In this document: positions 1 through 13,551 of the stretch, one piece after another | Layout: each line of letters starts with the position of its first letter | Position numbering within the stretch: the stretch's first letter is position 1 | Source: Liolophura sinensis | Taxonomy: Eukaryota; Mollusca; Polyplacophora; Chitonida; Chitonidae | NCBI RefSeq assembly: GCF_032854445.1 | Contig: NC_088295.1 | Coordinates: 29,508,470-29,572,469, forward strand | Direction: 5' to 3' | DNA: 64,000 nt | Translations under genes and position numbers: made by a program | The notes under the pieces: model-generated | The model's input: only the letters and a program-made list of their open reading frames with translations | Databases searched by the model: none | What the model was told of the DNA's origin: nothing

Positions 1-2235
1 TCGGCTTACTTTTTGTTTTACCCACGTAATGGTTTTTTCTCTAAGATAACTGACACAAATTTCACTCCAATCACTTATAAGCTGGAATCACGAAAATGCT
101 GGACAAAATAAAAAGTGAAGCTTGCAATAACAAGCCATGCAGCCATGATTCTGGGAAGAAAGCGTGTATACAAACCGAATGTCATTATTGCTTACGGTAT
201 CAGTCTCGGCATGTCAGTTGTATAGGTCAAAAGCAAACGCGCTAACAGATCATCCACCATTGCGTATAGTTCAACAAACTTGGGTAAGTTAAAGATAATC
301 GCCTGTGGAAGAAAATAGTCCAACGGGTGTTTGTTTTTCTTCCGAATTTATTTTATTAATTCAATTTGATCCGTTTTCGTTGCTTTTCTTGGGTAGAGTA
401 GGGCTGGACGAGGTTTGTAATTTGTAAATCATAAACAGATTTCTACTTAACAAACATCTGGTTGACGACTGAAGACCGAGTGGCTGGTAACGGGGCGCTT
501 ACAGAACAAGTAGTCCCTGTGTGCTAACGCTGGAAATGTGCAGGCCTCGTGCGATACAGTCCCCAGCGTTGTGTGTGTTAGTACTTGAGACGGCTGTCAT
601 CGCACGGTCCTGTGAACAGCGGTGGGGTTCCTCACTGTTTGTTGTAATAGCCACACCTATTGAGACCACACCAGATCAACACATTCACCTTTCGCATCTG
701 AGAAATCAAAATGCCACGTCGTGAATCAACCAAGATACAGCGTGTTTGGAACTGCCCGCCATAGCCTCAGTTTGTGAGAGAAAACTTGCAAAATCAGATA
801 ACAAAAGATTAAATGTCATCTGAGTATAACGGTATATTGATCACGATAAATCGCATGGGCTTCCATCAACATGCGCTGCCTCTACTTCAACGTATATTCA
901 CCGCTGTATATTCAAGCCAAACTGAATATGTATTGTCTACGTTCCTGGCTTCTATCTTAGTTTTACCAGCATAGTACCAGCGTCCAGAATTACAACCTTG
1001 TCCTACCTGAAAAGTTAAATACTCTGCACTTTTAGTTGGACACAATTTTGTAAATGCATGGGGAGAAACAGCTAAACTGATAATTTTCAGCATTCAGGCT
1101 ATAACGTCTTAATGAAAATTGATTTGGGGGGAATTCCAGAAAAAAAATTGATTGCACAATTGTGTGACAATGGCTTGAGAATTTTTGAAGACATATTATG
1201 TTTATTAGAACTAGAACTAGAACTATTATGTTTATTATTATAAATCTCTGTGGTTGTATCTTCTTTACTATACAACCACATTCACTATCAGGTTTATGCC
1301 ACTGAAAGATGTATATCGCTTGTTAGCATGCATTTAAAAACAAGACTGCATGAAGTACTCAGATAAAGAAGTTATTCACTGTTGAATATCGTAACATACA
1401 TGTAGGTACACCCACCTCCCAAGTGATCCATATCATTACGCATGTCATGATGTCATCGTTACGTCACGATACGTATTATTGTATTATTACGTGTACGATG
1501 CGAAGCCTATCACTGTAACCATGTCACTTATACTTTGGCCGATGTGGTCGTTTGTTCGATTCTAACTCTCGCCATGGCGTGGCCATGCCATCGTACCTTT
1601 TAGGTATTTGACAAAACGTTGTGATTTCCAGCTAGGCAGGAAGGTGACAGCCATAAATTAGGTGAAATATTCTTAAGCACGCTTACAGCAGAAAACGTAA
1701 ATCAAATAAGTAAAGTGACCGTGCGAACTGCTACAATTCCATTTAGATTGGTATAATGAATTGCATATTATGTACCACGTGCACTCAATTTGAATGATTC
1801 GTTGTTAACAAACATTCCTTAGTTTCACGCAGTAATTAATTGTGCTTCACCAGCATTCGTTATGTAACATTCTTTTGAAGATACCATCTTGGTGTCGCAA
1901 TTTATGAAAGAGGTTTGATGCTAAGCGGATATCACAATGTGTTAAATATTACACGAAATACAATATAGATTTCCTGTGTGTTTCAATGGAAACCAGACGT
2001 GGATTGAAGTGCTATCATAAAGCTTTTTTCTGTCTGTTTATACGGTAAATGAGACTCAGCTGAGCATTTAGTGTAGGCGCATAAAGACTAGCACACGCGG
2101 AAGCAGACGATCGTTCTTAACTGAAAACAGGTATATACGAAACAAATTGTATGTTACTAATTTTTGGCCACAGTAACAAATTTCTTTACCGGCAGAGCGT
2201 TTCTGTGTAATTAAGTAAAAAATAAATATGGAGTG
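1..2235. other. Intergenic, no gene seen
   Basis: AT-rich sequence with only short open frames that show no recognisable family, convincing splice pair or composition shift. A small gaactagaactagaact repeat lies near 1209. I see nothing else to annotate. Confidence 0.5.
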
Positions 2236-2345
2236 GCTTCCCCCCGGACTGTGTTTGGTTTACTCCCACCATAATGCTGGCTTTGGTCGTATAAGTAAAG
2301 TGATCTTACGTACGGCGTAATACTCCAATCAAATAAATAAATATG
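2236..2345 (+). mobile_element. SINE family A, 3' fragment
   Basis: The sequence has the family-A 3' body: a diverged cccaccataatgctgg, gtcgtataagt, an acggcgtaa block and the ccaatcaaataaataaata tail. The tRNA-like head is missing and the body is diverged, so this is an old 5'-truncated copy. Confidence 0.75.
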
Positions 2346-3310
2346 GAACCTACAATAGGCAATAAGTTTAATTAGTGAATTAAGTAATTAAGATATAACT
2401 CTTATATCTTATCAAAATTCATCGAAGGTATCAATTATACATATATGCAATTTTCATTTCTTATTTGGTTGATATTTGACACCTTTACCATTCTTACCAG
2501 ATGCCGTTACGCGTTACTGGAAGCAAATGGCTTTAAATGGCTTTAAATGGCGTGTGATGACATTCGTTTAGAAGCATTTTTCATTGAGGTTTATTTAAAA
2601 GAAAACGCGTTTCCGTATGAACCATTTGGCTTAAATGTCTTTGTTGAATGTGTGTATTTATCAAGAAAATCCTATTCCTCTAATCCTCTCTCCAAAGGGT
2701 GCTGGTATTGGAATAATCCTGCCAGCGTTCCCCATTGAGCTTTGTGTTCAAGAAAAACCACTGGATGTTTTTAGAATCTGGAAACCACTGATGTTTCGTA
2801 TGGTGGCCTCATGGCGTTTAGGAAGGCCCAAAGTGCACGTGCGGACCACTTGGTGAGGCCAGAAAACTATTCTACTGGAGCCCTGGCCGGCCGGGGCGTT
2901 TGTGAAGAGGATAGAACACCTCCTCGGCTATTTACCGTCACATTGTTTGTATTTAGTTCAGGTTGCTTGTATTTCCACCTACTACGTGGCATTCCGGGAT
3001 GGAATACGAACATCTGTTTTAGACCCGTAAACGGTCTATACGAAGAGATTGCAACATATAATGTTTCAAGTATTTCGCAAATTTCACAGAGTACATTTTT
3101 ATTTTGTCTTTGCAGAAACTTCCCGAATTCTTGCAAAAGCACGAAATGTCACCAAATCCCCGTTATATCTGTTTTAAAGCATTATAAGATGGGAATTGCC
3201 AGTGGCTATAACCCAATATACTGATGTATCTGCAGTAGCTGTTCAATGCTTAAACCAGCAGCAAGTGCCGGGAAATTTCCCTCAGCTAACGCGTTTAGTA
3301 GAGTGTGATG
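2346..3310. other. Intergenic, ORF-bearing but unassigned
   Basis: A short tandem (atggctttaa twice) lies near 2527. A 137-codon open frame at 2811-3224 (+) overlaps a 91-codon frame on the other strand. Neither resembles a family I know and neither has a clear splice site, so no gene is called. Confidence 0.4.
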
Positions 3311-3637
3311 GAGTGAGTGAGTGACAGTTTGGGGTTTAGAGTCGTGCTCAACAATTTTTCAGTCAAATGATGACGAAGAATCCTGGGTGTATGTAATGTG
3401 CCTCCTTGGTGTAGGACCGATTTCCACCGCTCTTTTATCTAGTACTACTTCTCTGAGACGACTTGCCGAAGGCAAGTAAGTTGCCCGCCTAAGCCATTAT
3501 ACTGACATACGTCAACCAGTCGTTGCACTGTCTCCTTAATTCTGTACGCCAAGCGTCTTAAGGTCTAAGGTGTGTCTCGACCCAAGATTGACCCTGGAAT
3601 TCCCGAAGTGGACGATCTACCAATTGTGCTAGCGGGG
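3311..3637 (-). mobile_element. SINE family B, near full length
   Basis: Read on the minus strand it has a tRNA-like head near 3560-3637 (gcacaattggtagatcgtcc). The conserved body follows, with the block complementary to ccgaaggcaagtaag and then one complementary to caatttttcagtcaaatgat. It ends in a (cact)n tail, seen as gagtgagtgagtga at 3311. Several substitutions relative to the copies at 59060 and 62659 make it an older insertion. Confidence 0.8.
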
Positions 3638-4482
3638 CCGGTACATAGAGGGATGGATAATGGAGTTCAAATCCTGGTGGGACACATAGATTATACGGGA
3701 ATAGACAGTATTGTTATTAATACAGAGGAACGCCATTTGAGTGGTATCTATAATCGTGCGATATAATGGGTCACGAATTTCATATCCTATTTATCTTATA
3801 ATTTATTTTCAAGGGATTTAGGTTGTTGACGTGTACTTGTTTTGACAAGTATATAAATGAGATGCGTGCTGAATTCATATGTGTGAAACGGTCGGGGCCG
3901 AACCACACATTTCACTAAATATAGTTCTAGAAAACACAGATCAAATCTGTTATTTCTGTGATCAGGAATCATAAAACAGTCCATTAGTGTGCGGTAATAT
4001 GACGAGCTTTAATTTAAATAAAAATAACAGCATTCATAACTTCTCATTTATGGAAAAATGGGTAGATGCTTTATTAATGAAATGGAGATATGAAGTCACA
4101 TGATGATCATAAGGTGTCGAGGTGATGAGGTAAAAAGCTACAACAGAAGAGAAACAACCTTCGTTATGTATTTCCTCATACAGTTAAAGAAAATGCATCC
4201 ACATATAATGAGTTCAGTTAAGACAAATGAATTAAGTGCAATGCGCCTGGCAGAACACATATCTCAAAACGTTATAACAATATGTAAAATTAATTACATT
4301 TAAAGTTCTACCTATTCTGACAACTTAAGAAATGGCAAAATTATCCCTGTCATAAAATGACGGACTACTTTTATGTTCATCTATGTTGCGACATAAGGGC
4401 CTTTCACTAGTAGCTGGAATGTAATGTATTACTAGGCGCCGGCAGAGGTATAATTAGATGAACGTACAACCGAACACGTGCT
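3638..4482. other. Intergenic, no gene seen
   Basis: AT-rich with only short open frames. It lies immediately upstream of the candidate promoter at 4483, so regulatory sequence may be present, but I cannot point to specific sites. Confidence 0.4.
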
Positions 4483-4488
4483 TATAAA
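4483..4488 (+). promoter_or_regulatory. Candidate TATA box for exon at 4674
   Basis: TATAAA lies about 190 bases upstream of the ATG at 4674. Initiation about 30 bases downstream would give a 5' UTR of about 160 bases. Chance occurrence is quite possible in AT-rich DNA, so it counts only together with the exon it precedes. Confidence 0.25.
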
Positions 4489-4673
4489 GCTAACAGCACT
4501 TTTAACGAAATGACGCTAACAAAGGAGGTATATCGTGATTAGATATTTAAATTATAGACATATATTAATATTTAGAATATTATTTAGGCGAACATGTGTG
4601 TGGTAATGCAGTAAACCTCCAGAATACTTTTAAATTTGGCCAGAACACATTCACTGTCGATATCAAAAACAAC

Positions 4674-4936
4674 ATGCACCGTGCACAACGATATGTCTCT
4701 CTCACACTAATCTTCACAGTTTCGTGTCGCCTGTGTTCAGGGCTGAACATCCAATCCGGTTGCAAACTTCTTTCTGTGGCAACATTCCAGACACGGAATA
4801 CACCAAGGAAGACCGTTGCGTTACAAGTGTCAAGCGCTTCATTTTCATCAGACTATACTATTTTCACATTTCATGACGATAAATTCTATGCCTATCCAGT
4901 GTCCCAACAACCGTTTAGTACCAAGAAATCACTGTG
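4674..4936 (+). CDS. Candidate first coding exon of a secreted protein
   Basis: Function not recognised. From the ATG at 4674 there are 87 full codons. The N-terminus looks like a signal peptide: a basic start (MHRAQR), a hydrophobic core (YVSLTLIFTVS) and small residues near CSG as a possible cleavage site. The frame runs into a consensus 5' splice site (ctgtg|gtaagt at 4936/4937), so the exon would end in phase 2; read through, the stop lies inside the donor. The translated part is Ser/Thr-rich and contains a YTIFTF-HDDKFYAYP stretch. A TATAAA sits about 190 bases upstream. No second exon was identified, so this may be one exon of a longer gene or a chance combination of signals. Confidence 0.33.
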
Positions 4937-7900
4937 GTAAGTGTAGGTGGTAAGTGGTCGCTAGTTTGTCTTTTCTTTCCCCCGGCAACAAACTATTGAA
5001 GCAGGACCAATCAAAGTTTCAGGTGATTTATATAACGGGTGGAATATTAAAAATTGACATCACTTGTTAGATCACTGATACGGTCAAATTATGGGACTCA
5101 AGTCATACCATGGAAAAGTTGCTTGAAGCAAATAACAGTGGTTATGTGGAAATATTTTCCAGGTTTGGAGAAAAATATAATTGTTTTTAAGTAAAGCCAC
5201 TTCCCACTTCACCTCGACATTATATAAGCCTAAAATGTAATACATTACACGCAGACTGTGAATATTCCACTCATGGATTACCCTTGGCGTCCCGAACATC
5301 TCTCACGCGTGTCACTTTGGCGCCTCAGTTACCCCTAACGTTGTGTTCACATAGTGCGATTTGTCCCATCCACCTGTATAATTCGACTGAAATGAAATTG
5401 AAATCATAATTGTACTACATATGGATGAATTTGTTATCATAGAAGTTTGCTGTTTTACTGTATTGGTGATGTATGTTGAAATGGACTAAAACCAATAAAG
5501 TTAACATTTGCTTAGGTCTATAACTGTGTATGATCAATGGTGATATCCACCATGCTTTGAATAGATGGTTATGGCTTAACGCCACACCGGCAATATTTCA
5601 GCCATATCGTGGGCACCATGTATAATATAGTAATGTATAAAAGCTTTGAAAGAGAAAAATTCAGAGACAATAAATAGCCAAAGCCTTGCAATTTTTAAAA
5701 GAAAAAAACAACATGAATATTCACTGTGCACAAGGTTCGTTTAGTGTATAGAAGCAATTAATGTAATTGTGTTTTCCTGTAAGAATAGCATAAAAATGCA
5801 TCATGAAATGAGATTATTGTATTTTTATTATATGTTATAATAATTTCTTTGTACCTTTCAGATTCTGGGATAGAGTTCAAAACAACTGATTTAAATGCAG
5901 TCCGTAACATTTAGCTATCAGAGTTAAATTTTCTTTCCCAATCATATATTCAGACAAAACTATATAGCATTTGTCATCTCGGTATGGGTGTACTTAGATG
6001 ATACGACAATCCTGTGACACCTTAGCATTGTAGTTGTAGAAAGAAAGAATGAAAACAAGGTCTGTTACATTTTGTATATGCAACCCCATTTTGAAAACAA
6101 AACATGCCTTGTCTGCGTTTTGACGTACCCATCGTTAGTGCATACGTGTTTGAGGCTTATATACCATTATTCTATAGGAACACTCGTGTACTGTGTATGG
6201 ACACGTAATATCAGTTACAATCCCCGTCTCCATCGCTGTATTCACACTGTTCTGTGAATTACATTTGTCATGTTACACTTGTAAAACAGACTCGTGGGTG
6301 TAAAAGCCCCTAGCATTTTACCCCCGTGGGAGCGGGGAGGTATATTGGAGCATAATGACCCCCTGCCCAGCGTGAAAGCAGACCTGGGTTTGTGTTGTTC
6401 TCTACATTAAATATGACGTCTTATTTCACAAACCGTTGAATGTGAGTGATCCCTTTCGGAACAAGCTATTAACATGACTGGAAAGACATGTTGGCAGCGG
6501 CAAACCCGCGGTATATATAATTATTCGTTATGGAATTTCCAGACGGTTAACACTCTTCATCCCCATGCATTCAGAAAACAATCTACCAACGAGACGATAG
6601 ACGCTTCAACTAATAATTCCATGCTGTGATCAAACATACAGTTAAAAGAGTGAGCAGGTATAAACTAGCATATATAGATTTATATATTTTTGTTTAAATA
6701 TGAATGATCCTTGATTAATAAAATTAAGAACAGAAGCAGGGAACAAGTAATGAGCTTCTAATTACAAATACATGATAATTCTGGGTGGAACAGTTAAATT
6801 CTGTTCAATTTGATCGTGACTATAGGCTAAAGTTCACCGATGTCGCCAAGTTTCATAAAATGTTATGTTGGTATTTCCTGAGAGCATTGTTCTCTAATTC
6901 GATGTCACAAGCAGTGTTAACTAACTGCTGATCACATTTCCTCAAGAGATGAAAGTGGTTGATTTTGATTTTCAGCATGGAGTTGTGAGGATCTGCACCA
7001 GCGTCGCGATGTTAAATAACTATGCACTGTGAGTTTACAAGTCTTCGTGAAATAGTTCCATCCATATAACGTGCATGGTCAGCGCGTCTGTGTCATTTAA
7101 TTCCAAGCAATTCTTTTTTATTTTTGTGCTTTTTTAATGTAGGTTTTATTTATTCTACTGTGCATGGAATAGATAATTTCAATATAAATTTGTGAAAAAA
7201 ATGTGAGGAATATAAATTTGTCGGAGTTGTGAAATATTTTTTAAAAAATGTTTGAAATTTTAGCGTTGAAATCTAAGATTGTGGTCTTCGTTTCACAGGC
7301 TAACAAAGCTTAGTTTCTGTCACACAACAAAGATGTGGGAGATTAAAAGGCGTGTTATGATTAACAGGCGTTAATTATGTAATGAATAGTGATGATTCAC
7401 TGAAAAATGATGCCGTGGCTGTCAACACAGCATGTGGACTTGTAAGAATCCTCCGATGTATAAGCCAGCATCATTCAGTGTCCCCAATGTGATTTTTACA
7501 GTGTACAGCATGAACATTGCATGTGTATGTCTCGTTTTCAGAATGGGGTGAGGAACACGTGTTATGGGGAACACGTGTCATGGGGAACACGTGAGATCTG
7601 TGCGTCGGAACAGACATTCGTATACCAGCCGTCACCCAAGATGGACTTTCCGGGTCAATAATGGAAAGTACGTGAATAGCACTCCACAGTTCTGATAAAA
7701 CTGAAGAGATTCACCACAAAACAGTTTCAGCAGTTCTTATAGAGTCTTCGTATAAATGAGCTGTTCTAATTAAGTACAAGTATACTGTGTCTGTCTGGTG
7801 TCATGACTGCATGTATATTATGGAGGGAGAGTCAACACATAGGTGGCACGGCAGCTGTCCTGGAACAAGGAGATACCGCTAACATCATCAGTATTAGCAC

Positions 7901-8271
7901 GATCATTTATTCGCAGCACTGTATATATATACAGCCATGCAGCGCTCGTGAAGCTAATCTAAGATACAGTGTTACAATTGCGTCATGAACAACCAAACTG
8001 ACTAAGCAATATATACGTAGAATTGACATCAGAACATAAAATAAAAAAAATGAAAAACACAGCATATCGAATAAAACCAGAGTAGCAGCAAATCACACTG
8101 TGATAGTTGGAAAGTGGTTACATGTAATCGGTGAAATATACAGCCTCTTGTCAACAGCATAGCACATCGTATAGGCCTTCGAAACATCAGTCGACATAAA
8201 TGCAGGCATCTTCTTTTGATTAGGTATTAAATGATTATTGGCTGAAGGAAGGAAAATGAAAGAAAATTGGC
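4937..8271. other. Intergenic or intronic, no exon recognised
   Basis: If the exon at 4674-4936 is real, this begins with its first intron. I found no convincing coding exon. The only local structure is a three-copy 16-bp tandem carrying E-boxes at 7556-7593. Confidence 0.4.
7550..7593. repeat. Three-copy 16-bp tandem with E-boxes
   Basis: The unit ggaacacgtg(t/a)NatGG is repeated three times, placing the palindrome CACGTG at 7556, 7572 and 7588 with exact 16-bp spacing. CACGTG is the core bound by Myc/Max, USF and CLOCK-type bHLH factors. Whether it functions here is unknown, as no gene start is identified nearby. Confidence 0.6.
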
Positions 8272-8289
8272 TGCCTACATACAGAAAGG

Positions 8290-8347
<58 letters not shown>

Positions 8348-8365
8348 CCTTTCTGTATGTAGGCA
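8272..8365. repeat. (TA)n microsatellite inside a 94-bp palindrome
   Basis: About 50 bases of pure alternating TA are flanked by perfectly complementary 21-base arms (tgcctacatacagaaagggaa and its reverse complement). The whole block can form a hairpin or cruciform with no unpaired arm base. Confidence 0.9.
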
Positions 8366-11300
8366 TCATGATGTCTTAAATACAGATTATTGGCATGTAT
8401 TTTTATATCAGCCGACCACAACAAGTCCGTTTCGGCATATCATATTTATCCAGAAGTTAAAAAGATTTCTCTAGCAATTCGGCTTCCTGAAGATTCGAGA
8501 GTCGGTACTTGAATGGAAAATTGCTCTTCTTGCCATGTCGAACTTCTTCAGACATTTTCTCGGGCAACACAAAGTCTGCTTTTTTCGAGGCTTCCTTTTT
8601 TTGCCCTCTTACCTCAAATGAGCCCATTACCGTATTTAATTCTGACAGTGGGGGATGTATGCATGCAGTACACTTCTGGAAACTCTTTACTCGGCGAGAA
8701 AGTTGGGAAACGATCCGCTCCCGCTACTTCAGACACCTCCCTGGCTTTCAAAGAAAATCCCTAAGTGTCGCCTCTTGAAAAATTGACATGTTTTCCAGAA
8801 TTCCATAAGCTCAAAAGATGTGTTAGTGAAAGATAATTAAGACATGAAATACTAAAATGAGCTTTTGAAAAATGAATTTAAGAAGTGAAGTTTTTAGATA
8901 CAGTATAATAACTACTCTCAAAGACAGTCCCGTCTATCCGGATGTACACATTAATAGTTACTCAGTAGTGTCATCTCTGTCCGACATATATGCTCTCTTT
9001 AAATTCCTGAATATTATCCAAATATTTTGAAATTTCATAGCAATGAAACATTATTTTCTGCAAGGAAACCAATTCATGTGGTTACGAAATTCTGAGTTTA
9101 ATCCATAACTATCCAATAATGCCATCATGGATGTGTAATCCATCAGGATGCATGATACATTCGGATTATTTTTCGTTTGTGTAATCACCTATTGTTTCTT
9201 GTAAACAAAAAGTACTCTTCTTCTAGGCCTATATTTAAGATGCAGGAATTTATTTAAATTAATCAATACGCTCTTTTCTGTGACAAATGTAGGAAATATA
9301 TGCTACTTTTTCATTCGCAGCTCAGATTACAAAGGGACAATAATGATATATTAATTACGCCTTTGATTTTTGAGTAATTAAATAGTTGGTAAATGTGCCG
9401 TGCATGGGTCGAGAAGATCAGTAAAGGATAATCGCACCTTTTCCCGTTTCCGCCCGTCCATTTAAACACCTTTGGCGCTCACATTGCTTTTATGATCCTC
9501 TGAATGGGAGCTGAAACAAAAATGTGGTTGTTAACGAGCAAAACAGAAACTACAACAGTGAAGGCAATCCTCGGATCACTCAGGGCTCTTGGACACGGGC
9601 AGATGAGTTCGTCTGAGTCGCGAGTACGGGTCGCCATTTCCAACAGCACGGTGGTAAATATAGCATTAAACTTAACAGATAGCTGCCATTTTCGTGCTTG
9701 GGGAGGTTTGCAATCAAGCGGCAATAATAACGCCTTCCGTCTTTGCAGTTTTCTGATGCGACACGTTTTTTCTTAATCTCTGCCTTCACGGGATTTGATG
9801 TCGACAATGACGTTGTTGCCGAACCATAAAGCCGGCTGATGTATGGCCAGCAAGTGTTGTCGGCAGCGATAAAGCCTTTCTGTATAGGAAAGCCAACGTC
9901 TCGTTACAGTTGGAAACGTTAAAAGAGGCTTCAAATGCACTGTTGCAGTTTACAGATGCATCGGTATAATTGTAATCTATACAATTATGTTGTAACATAA
10001 GCATACAAATGCGGGGAATATAACATTTTAAAACCAATAAAAATGCCCATTCAGTGTAATCAGTTGAGGTATTAAAAATATTTGTAACGAAAACGTGTTA
10101 ATTTGTGGAGTCCAAAATGTGGCATTCGAAATTTATACATGATATATATATATGATGCATAATTATTATGACAACTGAAAAATGTACAGCAGACTTTGGG
10201 CCCTTTACATTGAAGCGACATTATAATTATTAAACGTGAACTTCTATAGACCAGAAAGTCTATAGAAACGGTCCATTGTTAGACTGTTAAATTTAACGCT
10301 TCAAGTATTGTTTGACCGATTGAAAACTGATCACTTCATTAATTGGGTTTCAATATTCTTTTACGACCATCAATTGATGATGTATGGTATAATGTATCTA
10401 TGTTAATGAGAGTATAATATCTGCCGAAATCTTTCATAAAAAAGGTTTGGAGTACTTCCGGTTACATTAAAAAGAAGTCGAAAAAGTGATGTGGTTTTGA
10501 AAAGGAGTTACACACCTATATATATGGATATACAAAGTCTTCAATTAGGAAAACTTCTTTTCACTTACTTTATTTGCCGTCAGAATTAATATTTCATGCA
10601 TCTATAATTATACAACGGTAATTTGTATTAAATAGCACATGACGCCTAACTTCCAGATTTTTGGTGCAGACATGCACATAATCTTCAAGATGTGAACACT
10701 AGCACGTCTGTTAAGGTCAAACGACCGACAGCTGTGGAATCCGCCATATGACATCCGTCTGAGGTGAAACTTCTGAATGGTGTTATGTGAAGCAAAAGAC
10801 CATCTTAAACGAAACACATTCTTTCCGAGAAGATATTCCATAAGAAAACATATATCGAAAGTTACATATAACTTAGAAGCATGCAGATTATTTAACGAGA
10901 TACCTAATGTGTAATTATTGGGTAGTACAATATTACAATGAAAGGCGTATACATAGCACACCATGAACTGTATAAAATGTTAGAACATGATTATAAATTA
11001 TAACCAATGGAATTATACATCCACGAAGTACAATTGTATATAAGTAACAAACTCTGCAGTTTGGGGGTTAAACAACAATAAAAATATACAAATATACATG
11101 TATAAATATAACCATGATTGAGGAAAGAACTTAGATCTTTTGGCATGGAACCAACTATAAAAAAAGATCCCAATATATATATGCATCTTCCATGTACACA
11201 TATACTATCGTTCATATATCAGGGTGCATGATTGATCGGACATATATTTGCATGCATCACTCACAAGTCTAAGTTTAACCCGTGTTTACATTGTAGAGAG

Positions 11301-12459
11301 ATATCCTTCGGGTAGGTACCTTTTCGTATACGTATGGCGACTGTCCCGCTTCAGATATGCAAATAAGCAAATTTAAAAGTTGAAGAAATCTGTCAGAATC
11401 AAGAAAATGAAATTCCCCAGAGCAATACCCTATGACAATCAGCTTTGTATTTCGAGAGCAAGGCGTGTGAGGCCGACGTAATTGGTTGGTGGCAGATTTA
11501 AATACCTCTATTATGATAATTCCACAAAGAGTTATCTGCGTCTTTATGACCAACGTATATGAGAAAGATGACAAACAACTTCATCGTCTACACATGCTAA
11601 ACGGCCAAACATATGTCATGAGGACTCTGCCCGTTCTAGGACTCCGGTTATAATCATTTGTATAGTTTTAATTTATTTAGGTAATAATTGTTTAACACCA
11701 TGCATATTTAAGAAATTTTCACCTCCACCAATTTTCACTGGTAACGGAAACGAGAGTTCTCTCCGTTAATTTATATCGTAAAATCAACTCCTTTGATTCA
11801 CACTTTGGATAGCGTTTAATTTAGAGTATAGAATAAAGTGAGTAAAATGTATAATAAAATAACCCTGCCCTCATGCAGCGGCCAATTTTATGGGCGGAGG
11901 AAACAGGAGAACTCGGAGTAAACCACCGACCAGCTTCTGACAAACTCTCCCACGTGCGACGCATATATAAAGCAAGTGGTTTCCAGCAAAATTCATGCAA
12001 GACAACACCAATGTACCGAGCAAAAAGGGTATAGACAATTCACGGTCAATGCCATGGGTTTGTATTCGCAACTATATATAGGTCATGATTCGCTATAAAA
12101 ACGGTATGCAATTCAACACGTTTTAAAGACAAAATAATATATGGCAGGAAGAATACAGCTAAGAATAAATTTTTGTTTTATATGGATTATATATTATATT
12201 ATTTATTTATATTTATATGTATTTATATTAAGATATCAATTCGATGCATGGAGAATCTCAGCACTATATTTATTTGTTTTGAGTTATATTAACTGACTGT
12301 AGATGGGAATGGGAAAGTGCGTCATACATATCCTTTCTCTTCTTTACTTGCTCATTTATTTGACTCTTGTCTAACGCTATACTAAACACATTTTCAAATG
12401 ATAGGATTCAGTATTGTAGATGAAGGATTCCGGATAGCCGGGAGAATAAACTACTGAGT
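8366..12459. other. Intergenic, no gene supported
   Basis: Two less AT-rich islands (about 8480-8780 and 9470-9990) hold overlapping open frames on both strands, up to 90 codons. None has recognisable domains or paired splice sites. A 118-codon frame at 10608-10964 (-) looks compositionally like chance. Short TA runs occur near 10141 and 10518. Confidence 0.4.
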
Positions 12460-12672
12460 CCATGCCGTGCAGCGGTCACTAAAGTATCATGCCGAAGTCA
12501 CGAGACATGACACCCCATCCAGTCACTGACAATGGGCCAACCAGTCATGTTTCCTTGCTTTAGCCTGTCAGTGCCGAGCGCCAAATGAGTCTTTGGTATG
12601 ACCCGACCCGGGTTTTATCCAAGATCTCCCGATTTCGAGCAGGACGATCTAACCTTTGGGCCACCGAAGCGG
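12460..12672 (-). mobile_element. tRNA-derived SINE, third family
   Basis: On the minus strand it starts with a tRNA-like head (ccgcttcggtggcccaaagg, then gggtcgggtcataccaaaga) and continues into a body with ggcgctcggcac, tgactgg and ggtgtcatgtctc-like blocks. The head contains A-box-like and B-box-like sequence as in pol III-driven SINEs. The copy at 55988-56223 shares the body. I recall this body type from molluscan genomes but cannot name a database family. Confidence 0.7.
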
Positions 12673-13458
12673 TAAAGACACTGTTGGAAGACAAGTAGCA
12701 GAATTCTAATTTTTTAAATTGTAAACTATCTGTATTTGAATCCATGTCAAATGTTATTGATTCCAAAACTACTGTACCAAGGATACTCCATTAAACGCTT
12801 CACTCCAAGTTTCTTAAATTATATAGATTGAGTATATAACTCTCGTAATTGCTAACATATGGACAGCGCACTCTGGATCTGTGTCACAATTAACCCGGGC
12901 TAAGGACGTATAAGTATCCATATTTACTATATATATTCACTGTCTTCTTATAAACAGTTGCAATGGAAGCACGATTGTTATACCTATATTTTCATTGGAC
13001 ATGTCATGCCTATAGAATATCGGCTGTCGTCCTTCCATCACGGTAAACTAATGTCCTCTTCCTTCTTACATGTTGCCAGATTTATTCGCTTTTTATATAT
13101 TATTTCTTACATATTCCGTTGGGAATGTGTTTTGTTTCGGAAATGGATCTTGCGATTATCAACTTCATAGATTACGAGTGATATACAAATGTGGGACTTT
13201 TGCTTCATAGAATGTTAGACTGAGTAAACGGTCTTACGAGCGTCATCCACCGTTTGCTGTCACCGAGGCCCTGCAAGTATCAACATGAAACTTATCTACA
13301 TATTCCCTGTAAACCGGTCTTGAACCTCAAGCCTCAGGTGTCCCAGCACTTGAATGGCGAGCACCTCCAACGACTATAGGCCATGGTCCGCTCCTCCCCT
13401 ATAACCCAGCTATGGGTTGAAGTATGCATGTTTTTAGTAATGCTATTGTTAGCTACTG
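12673..13458. other. Intergenic, no gene seen
   Basis: AT-rich. A 70-codon frame near 12958-13170 (+) is hydrophobic and AT-driven. I see nothing supportable. Confidence 0.4.
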
Positions 13459-13551
13459 CCCAGTTTCCTCCCACCATAATGCTGGCCACCGTAGTATAAG
13501 TGAAATATTCTTGAGAACGGCGTAAAACACCTATCAAATAAATAAATAAAT
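13459..13551 (+). mobile_element. SINE family A, 3' fragment
   Basis: Contains tcccaccataatgctggcc, gtataagtgaaatattcttg, acggcgtaaaacacc and a (aaat)n-type tail. The 5' head is absent or too diverged to recognise. Confidence 0.85.

Noticed and set aside
8509-8778. Overlapping ORFs of 83-90 codons
   Set aside because: Two frames on one strand are open together, implying low stop density rather than a gene. No motif was recognised.
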